Virus record (IMG/VR): IMGVR_UViG_3300045919_000425
Coordinates: 97,199-158,938 of that record
Source of the DNA: a virus
Length of the DNA stretch: 61,740 nt
Direction: 5' to 3' (one strand)
Positions 58,636 through 61,740 of the stretch are shown piece by piece (positions within the stretch are counted from its first letter, which is position 1; each line of letters opens with the position of its first letter). Made by a program: the position numbers and the translations under genes. The notes below the pieces were generated by a model. That model searched no databases. It was given only the letters and a program-made list of their open reading frames with translations, and was not told the DNA's origin.

Positions 58636-58655
58636 AATTAAGGAGGATGAATGAA

Positions 58656-58865
58656 ATGTTTGGGACCATGCTACTTAAAAGGTATTATCGCTGGCGAATG
58701 AGATTAATTGTTAAGTTTATGAAGTCCATAAAGTTTCCAATAGATAATTTGTCCGCTCAGGAATGGGATAACTTACAGGAGGAAGTTTCTGTTTTACAGA
58801 AAAAGTATAGTTATTTTACTGCCAAACACGAACAATTAAGGAGAAAGAGCAATGTCAGATCTTGA
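58656..58865 (+). CDS. Hypothetical small basic protein
   Basis: 69 residues from the ATG at 58656, 9 bases after AAGGAGG; the ATG at 58647 touches the ribosome site. Arg/Lys-rich with a helical second half. It overlaps the next gene by 14 bases. No family recognised. Confidence 0.6.
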   Translation: MFGTMLLKRYYRWRMRLIVKFMKSIKFPIDNLSAQEWDNLQEEVSVLQKKYSYFTAKHEQLRRKSNVRS

Positions 58866-59133
58866 AACTGATAAATTACAGGAAATTCTTTTTACTAGGG
58901 ATGAAAGCTTATTTTATCAAGCCCAGATGAAGAAAGATGGTTCTAAGAAATGGGACGTACTGAATTATGGTTTGTTGCCAGTAGTCTCGTTATCGGAAGC
59001 TGTTTGGAAGTTCAATCAATACCTTAAGGATTTAAAGCCCGGCGACCAAATCAGGATAGTCAAGATGTCTAAGTATTTAACATCAGGCGCATTATCTATT
59101 TCATCAGTTTATAGATTTCAGGAGAAGAAATAA
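58852..59133 (+). CDS. Hypothetical protein
   Basis: 93 residues, with AAGGAGAAAG upstream. Alpha/beta-like, with LKPGDQIRIVKM near the end. It overlaps the next gene by one base (TAATG). No family recognised. Confidence 0.6.
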   Translation: MSDLETDKLQEILFTRDESLFYQAQMKKDGSKKWDVLNYGLLPVVSLSEAVWKFNQYLKDLKPGDQIRIVKMSKYLTSGALSISSVYRFQEKK

Positions 59134-59342
59134 TGACTAGAAGCCCTAAGTTATCAGCAATAGAATCGCCAAAGATAGAAAAGGAGTCTCCATTATCTCA
59201 GGTAGCGATTCTGGTAGGATTATTGGATTCTATGGAGGAAGAGAATCACACCTTACGCCTCTGCCTTGAGCAAGCTCTCGCAGAAGTGTCCAGACAAAAG
59301 TATCGAATAGACAGATTCAGAAAAGAACTTAAAAGAGGTTGA
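59133..59342 (+). CDS. Hypothetical small coiled-coil protein
   Basis: 69 residues. The second half (LDSMEEENHTLRLCLEQALAEVSRQKYRIDRFRKEL) predicts one long helix, probably a coiled-coil dimer. The start overlaps the preceding stop. No family recognised. Confidence 0.6.
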   Translation: MTRSPKLSAIESPKIEKESPLSQVAILVGLLDSMEEENHTLRLCLEQALAEVSRQKYRIDRFRKELKRG

Positions 59343-59344
59343 TT

Positions 59345-59866
59345 ATGGCGAATTGGTTCACTTCAGATACACACTTTTTTCATAAGAACGTAATAAGTCT
59401 TTGTGACAGACCTTTTGATGATATTGATACTATGCACGAAGCGTTAATTAAGAATTGGAATGCTTGTGTCTCTACAGATGATAAAGTATACGTTTTAGGC
59501 GACTTTTCATTCGGAAGTAAAAACAAGACGAACGAGATAATTAGCCGATTAAATGGCCACAAGATTCTCATAATTGGAAATCATGACCGTGAAGTAAAAA
59601 AGTGTAATTTCAATGAAAAATACGACCACCTTGAAATAAAGGTAAAAGATCGTGAAGTACACTTGTCGCATTACCCATTCATAGGTAATGGAGATGATCG
59701 GTATGAATCATCGAAGGTGTTGGATGATGGAAGTAGAATTCTTCTTCACGGGCACGTCCATAATTCTTGGAAAATCAATGGTCGTCAAATTAATGTAGGT
59801 TGTGATGTGTGGGGATTTACTCCAATCTCTGAGGATGAATTGTACGAGGTAATTAAACTTTTATGA
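59345..59866 (+). CDS. Calcineurin-like phosphoesterase
   Basis: 173 residues from the ATG at 59345 (AAGAGG 6 bases upstream). Metal-ligand motifs in order: SDTHFFH (D8, H10), GDFSFG, GNHDRE, LSHYPF, and HGHVHNSW. This compact form matches small phage and bacterial phosphoesterases of the MJ0936/YfcE-like group, some of which act on cyclic nucleotides or nucleotides. The substrate is unknown. It overlaps the next gene by ATGA. Confidence 0.85.
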   Translation: MANWFTSDTHFFHKNVISLCDRPFDDIDTMHEALIKNWNACVSTDDKVYVLGDFSFGSKNKTNEIISRLNGHKILIIGNHDREVKKCNFNEKYDHLEIKVKDREVHLSHYPFIGNGDDRYESSKVLDDGSRILLHGHVHNSWKINGRQINVGCDVWGFTPISEDELYEVIKLL

Positions 59867-60171
59867 ATCTAAATCCACGGTGTTATCTCCAATTAGGTCC
59901 TACCGTAGTGATTAATCGAGAATTTGGAATTGGCCGACTAGTTGTTGTAGAACCACAACAACATCCAATATTTAAGACCAATAAGGGGCTTATACATTAC
60001 AAAGATGCAGAATTATTCCAGAATACACGAATGGAAGCCATCTACTCTCTTGAGAAGTTAATCGAACTAGTAGTATGCGGAATTGGCGTGAAATTCCCAC
60101 TTATGAATAACGTAATTATGGAGTTTCCGATTCATTATTCTTCAGGCCAGATAGGATGGATTAGCTTATGA
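59863..60171 (+). CDS. Hypothetical protein
   Basis: 102 residues, overlapping the phosphoesterase gene by ATGA. Beta-rich. An 8-bp hairpin lies at 59941-59962. No family recognised. Confidence 0.6.
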   Translation: MNLNPRCYLQLGPTVVINREFGIGRLVVVEPQQHPIFKTNKGLIHYKDAELFQNTRMEAIYSLEKLIELVVCGIGVKFPLMNNVIMEFPIHYSSGQIGWISL

Positions 60172-60506
60172 CAATAATACCTTATATCCAAAACACGAAA
60201 AAGGGAGATAGTCCCATATCACAGAAGGATCAGTTTATTTCTCGTGTTATTTTAGTAGAGACGGCTTGTCGCAAAATATCGGACGCACCGTATTTTTGGA
60301 AACTCAAGTCATTCGACAGTAAAGACTTGTCAACCTCTGATCTGACTTTTTACATAGCGGCGAATGGTTATTTCCTCTCATCCGCCGCCGGAGATGGAAT
60401 ATTAGAAGGCTTACTGTCAGGAAGGAGTGTTTTTGCAGAAAATGGAGAGGTTACAGAAATTGCCGTGTATTACTTAGATAAGACGAAGAAATGGATGGAG
60501 AAATGA
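60168..60506 (+). CDS. Hypothetical protein
   Basis: 112 residues, overlapping the preceding gene by ATGA. Alpha/beta-like, with AANGYFLSSAAGDGILEGLLSG in the middle. No family recognised. Confidence 0.6.
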   Translation: MTIIPYIQNTKKGDSPISQKDQFISRVILVETACRKISDAPYFWKLKSFDSKDLSTSDLTFYIAANGYFLSSAAGDGILEGLLSGRSVFAENGEVTEIAVYYLDKTKKWMEK

Positions 60507-60691
60507 AATCATATACGTTCTATGAACCAGAGGTCGGAAACCCAATAACTCACACAGAGGATGAAATAATACAGATATTTTGGGATTATTATGTAAAGCA
60601 GATGGAATTCGTAGGCAGACGTGAGGAAATATCAAGAGAAGGCTGCATATTAAGCTATTGCTCAGTTCATTGGGCAGTACTTGACAAGTGA
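60503..60691 (+). CDS. Hypothetical small protein
   Basis: 62 residues from the ATG at 60503, which overlaps the preceding stop by ATGA; the earlier ATG at 60491 has no better ribosome site. Aromatic-rich, acidic. Its stop overlaps the -35 of P19. No family recognised. Confidence 0.55.
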   Translation: MKSYTFYEPEVGNPITHTEDEIIQIFWDYYVKQMEFVGRREEISREGCILSYCSVHWAVLDK

Positions 60692-60709
60692 TTAATTTCA
60701 TGCTACCTT
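60681..60709 (+). promoter_or_regulatory. Sigma-70-type promoter P19
   Basis: TTGACA 60681-60686, 17-base spacer with ATTAA at the common place, TGC, TACCTT 60704-60709. It serves the gene at 60735. Confidence 0.7.
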
Positions 60710-60734
60710 ATAAATATGAAGCAAGGAGGAGCTA

Positions 60735-60989
60735 ATGGATATAGGAAGTAAGGTGATTATTCAGGAAGAGGTAGTAGTTCTTAATATCACCAGCAGTGAG
60801 GTTACATTACAGGCGAATAATAGGATTAGACATATAACTAGAGAACATTTTAACCAGATAAGCACCGATAGGATAGTAGTTGTAGCAGATGTTCTCTACG
60901 AAGATTATTACGACCTTTATGAAAATATTCATGTGTTAACCGGAGAGCTTGTTGCAAAATTCCAAGCAAAAAACTACCAAAACCATTGA
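60735..60989 (+). CDS. Hypothetical small protein
   Basis: 84 residues; AAGGAGGA precedes the ATG. Beta-rich N-terminal half (KVIIQEEVVVLNITSSEVTLQ) then a Tyr/Asp-rich segment. Single-gene unit between two promoters. Its stop lies in the -35 of the next. No family recognised. Confidence 0.6.
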   Translation: MDIGSKVIIQEEVVVLNITSSEVTLQANNRIRHITREHFNQISTDRIVVVADVLYEDYYDLYENIHVLTGELVAKFQAKNYQNH

Positions 60990-61014
60990 CATCTGGTAGG
61001 TATAGAATCACACT
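60986..61014 (+). promoter_or_regulatory. Possible promoter P20
   Basis: TTGACA 60986-60991 is a perfect -35, but the -10 at the usual 17-base spacing is poor (CACACT 61009-61014). Included because it stands where the family's promoters stand, 15-40 bases before a gene. Confidence 0.45.
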
Positions 61015-61028
61015 AGAAAGGGTCGCCG

Positions 61029-61196
61029 ATGAACAAAGCCAAGAAAGTGTTTAAAGTTATTGTAGAGCATGATGGTAAGTATTTCTCCTTTGCGTTAAAG
61101 ACTAAGACTGCAAAATTAGCGGAACAAAAAGCGAATGAGGCCATCTCAAGGATTTACGGCAGTAAAGATTATGTGTTTTTTATGGAGGAGTTATGA
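61029..61196 (+). CDS. Small hypothetical protein
   Basis: 55 residues; AAAGGGTC lies upstream of the ATG at 61029. Basic N-terminus, then a beta-alpha pattern. It overlaps the next gene by ATGA. No family recognised. Confidence 0.55.
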   Translation: MNKAKKVFKVIVEHDGKYFSFALKTKTAKLAEQKANEAISRIYGSKDYVFFMEEL

Positions 61197-61435
61197 GAAG
61201 TCATTTTCTGCCAGAGCTACTAAAAAGCGAGGATCTGACTCCTGTTATGGCATTAAGTCTTTATCTTGAAGGATGGCCGATTCAGTATTCAGATGAAGAT
61301 AATTCAGGAAAATGGTTCACAATTACTGAAGGAGATTGCTTAGCCTGTCTCACAAAAAGAAAGTTAAGGATTGGTCAGTCATCTCCAGGATTCAATGAAA
61401 CATTCCATAAAGTGTTTTGGGATATTTTAGCTTAG
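61193..61435 (+). CDS. Hypothetical protein
   Basis: 80 residues; GGAGG lies directly upstream. It includes a single Cys pair (CLACL), and no domain is recognised. It overlaps the preceding gene by ATGA. Confidence 0.6.
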   Translation: MRSHFLPELLKSEDLTPVMALSLYLEGWPIQYSDEDNSGKWFTITEGDCLACLTKRKLRIGQSSPGFNETFHKVFWDILA

Positions 61436-61443
61436 GAGCCGTC

Positions 61444-61620
61444 ATGCGTACAGTACCGGTATTTCTGTTACTAATCTTAGCAGTAGGGTTAGGGATGGTC
61501 TGGAATCTTATTATCGCTGGGTTTTTAGGGTACGGGATTCATTATTTTTTCGGGTTTCATTTACTATCAAGCATTATCTGGACATTTATTGTGATATTTA
61601 TCATGAGGTTAGCTGTATGA
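61444..61620 (+). CDS. Small membrane protein
   Basis: 58 residues from the ATG at 61444 (TAGGAG upstream); the frame is open from 61417. Almost wholly hydrophobic, with two membrane segments (about 5-24 and 30-55). It overlaps the next gene by ATGA. Function unknown. Confidence 0.6.
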   Translation: MRTVPVFLLLILAVGLGMVWNLIIAGFLGYGIHYFFGFHLLSSIIWTFIVIFIMRLAV

Positions 61621-61740
61621 AATTAACAACTAGGACAGAGGTCAAAACACACCCATATTTTACGGTTTTAGATTTCATGAATTGTCCTGGTTGTCATTCA
61701 GAACAGCGGGCAATATCTCACACTGATAGGAAAGTAGGGA
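61617..61740 (+). CDS. Partial gene with CxxCH motif
   Basis: The first 41 codons of a gene that runs off the window. NCPGCHSEQ has a CxxCH motif that may bind zinc (or haem). It starts with ATGA overlap, so continues the same operon. No family can be assigned. Confidence 0.5.
   Translation, partial: MKLTTRTEVKTHPYFTVLDFMNCPGCHSEQRAISHTDRKVG

Noticed and set aside
1-61740. CRISPR array, diversity-generating retroelement, insertion sequences or integrase and att sites
   Set aside because: No regularly spaced direct repeats, no reverse transcriptase, no transposase or integrase frames were seen.

Overview
The window is about 61.7 kb of a large tailed-phage genome, very probably a contractile-tailed myovirus. 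The evidence is a large terminase subunit, a portal, a tape measure, a gp25-like wedge domain, a J-like baseplate protein and a spike, together with phage replication and nucleic-acid repair genes. The DNA is A+T-rich, uses the standard code (TAA, TAG and TGA all end genes), has strong AGGAGG ribosome sites, and its genes abut or overlap by a few bases. No tRNA, rRNA, CRISPR array, insertion sequence or integrase was found. The host cannot be named from the sequence. Bacterial sigma-70-type promoters and a bacterial-type SSB tail show only that it is a bacterium.

Layout. 1-12.3 kb (+): the end of an SSB-like gene, an RNA ligase-polynucleotide kinase fusion, an AAA+ ATPase, a RecA/UvsX recombinase, a large metallophosphoesterase, an HNH endonuclease, a DUF1353-type protein, a complete Lon protease and several unknown genes. 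12.3-16.9 kb (-): a DNA polymerase III alpha gene broken into two genes, each ending in half of a split intein, with a Vsr-like endonuclease gene between and overlapping both halves. 17.0-30.2 kb (+): baseplate wedge (gp25-like), a giant 2134-residue J-like protein, a gpI-like protein and a tail/fibre protein. 31.1-38.8 kb (mostly -): sigma region 4-like protein, coiled-coil protein, portal, virion protein, TerL and TerS, with an ATP-dependent DNA ligase on + in their midst. 38.9-50.1 kb (+): fibre, tube-like protein, tail proteins, two small genes, tape measure, hub and spike. 50.1 kb to the end (mostly +): many small genes of unknown function plus a UvsW-like helicase, RNase HI, a pentapeptide-repeat protein, a second phosphoesterase and membrane proteins, one of them a holin candidate on the - strand.

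Expression. About 20 close copies of one promoter type start the short operons: TTGACT or TTGACA, a 17-base spacer, often GTTAA at a fixed place in the spacer, a TG before the -10, and a -10 that is frequently TAGNTT instead of TATAAT. They are common in the replication and small-gene regions and rare in the virion genes.

The most notable items are: (1) the fractured dnaE with split intein and Vsr-like endonuclease, at a site seven residues from the cyanobacterial DnaE split-intein site; (2) a marked excess of long perfect inverted repeats, most inside coding sequence; (3) the unusual uniform promoter family; (4) a phage Lon protease with intact ATPase and protease catalytic residues.
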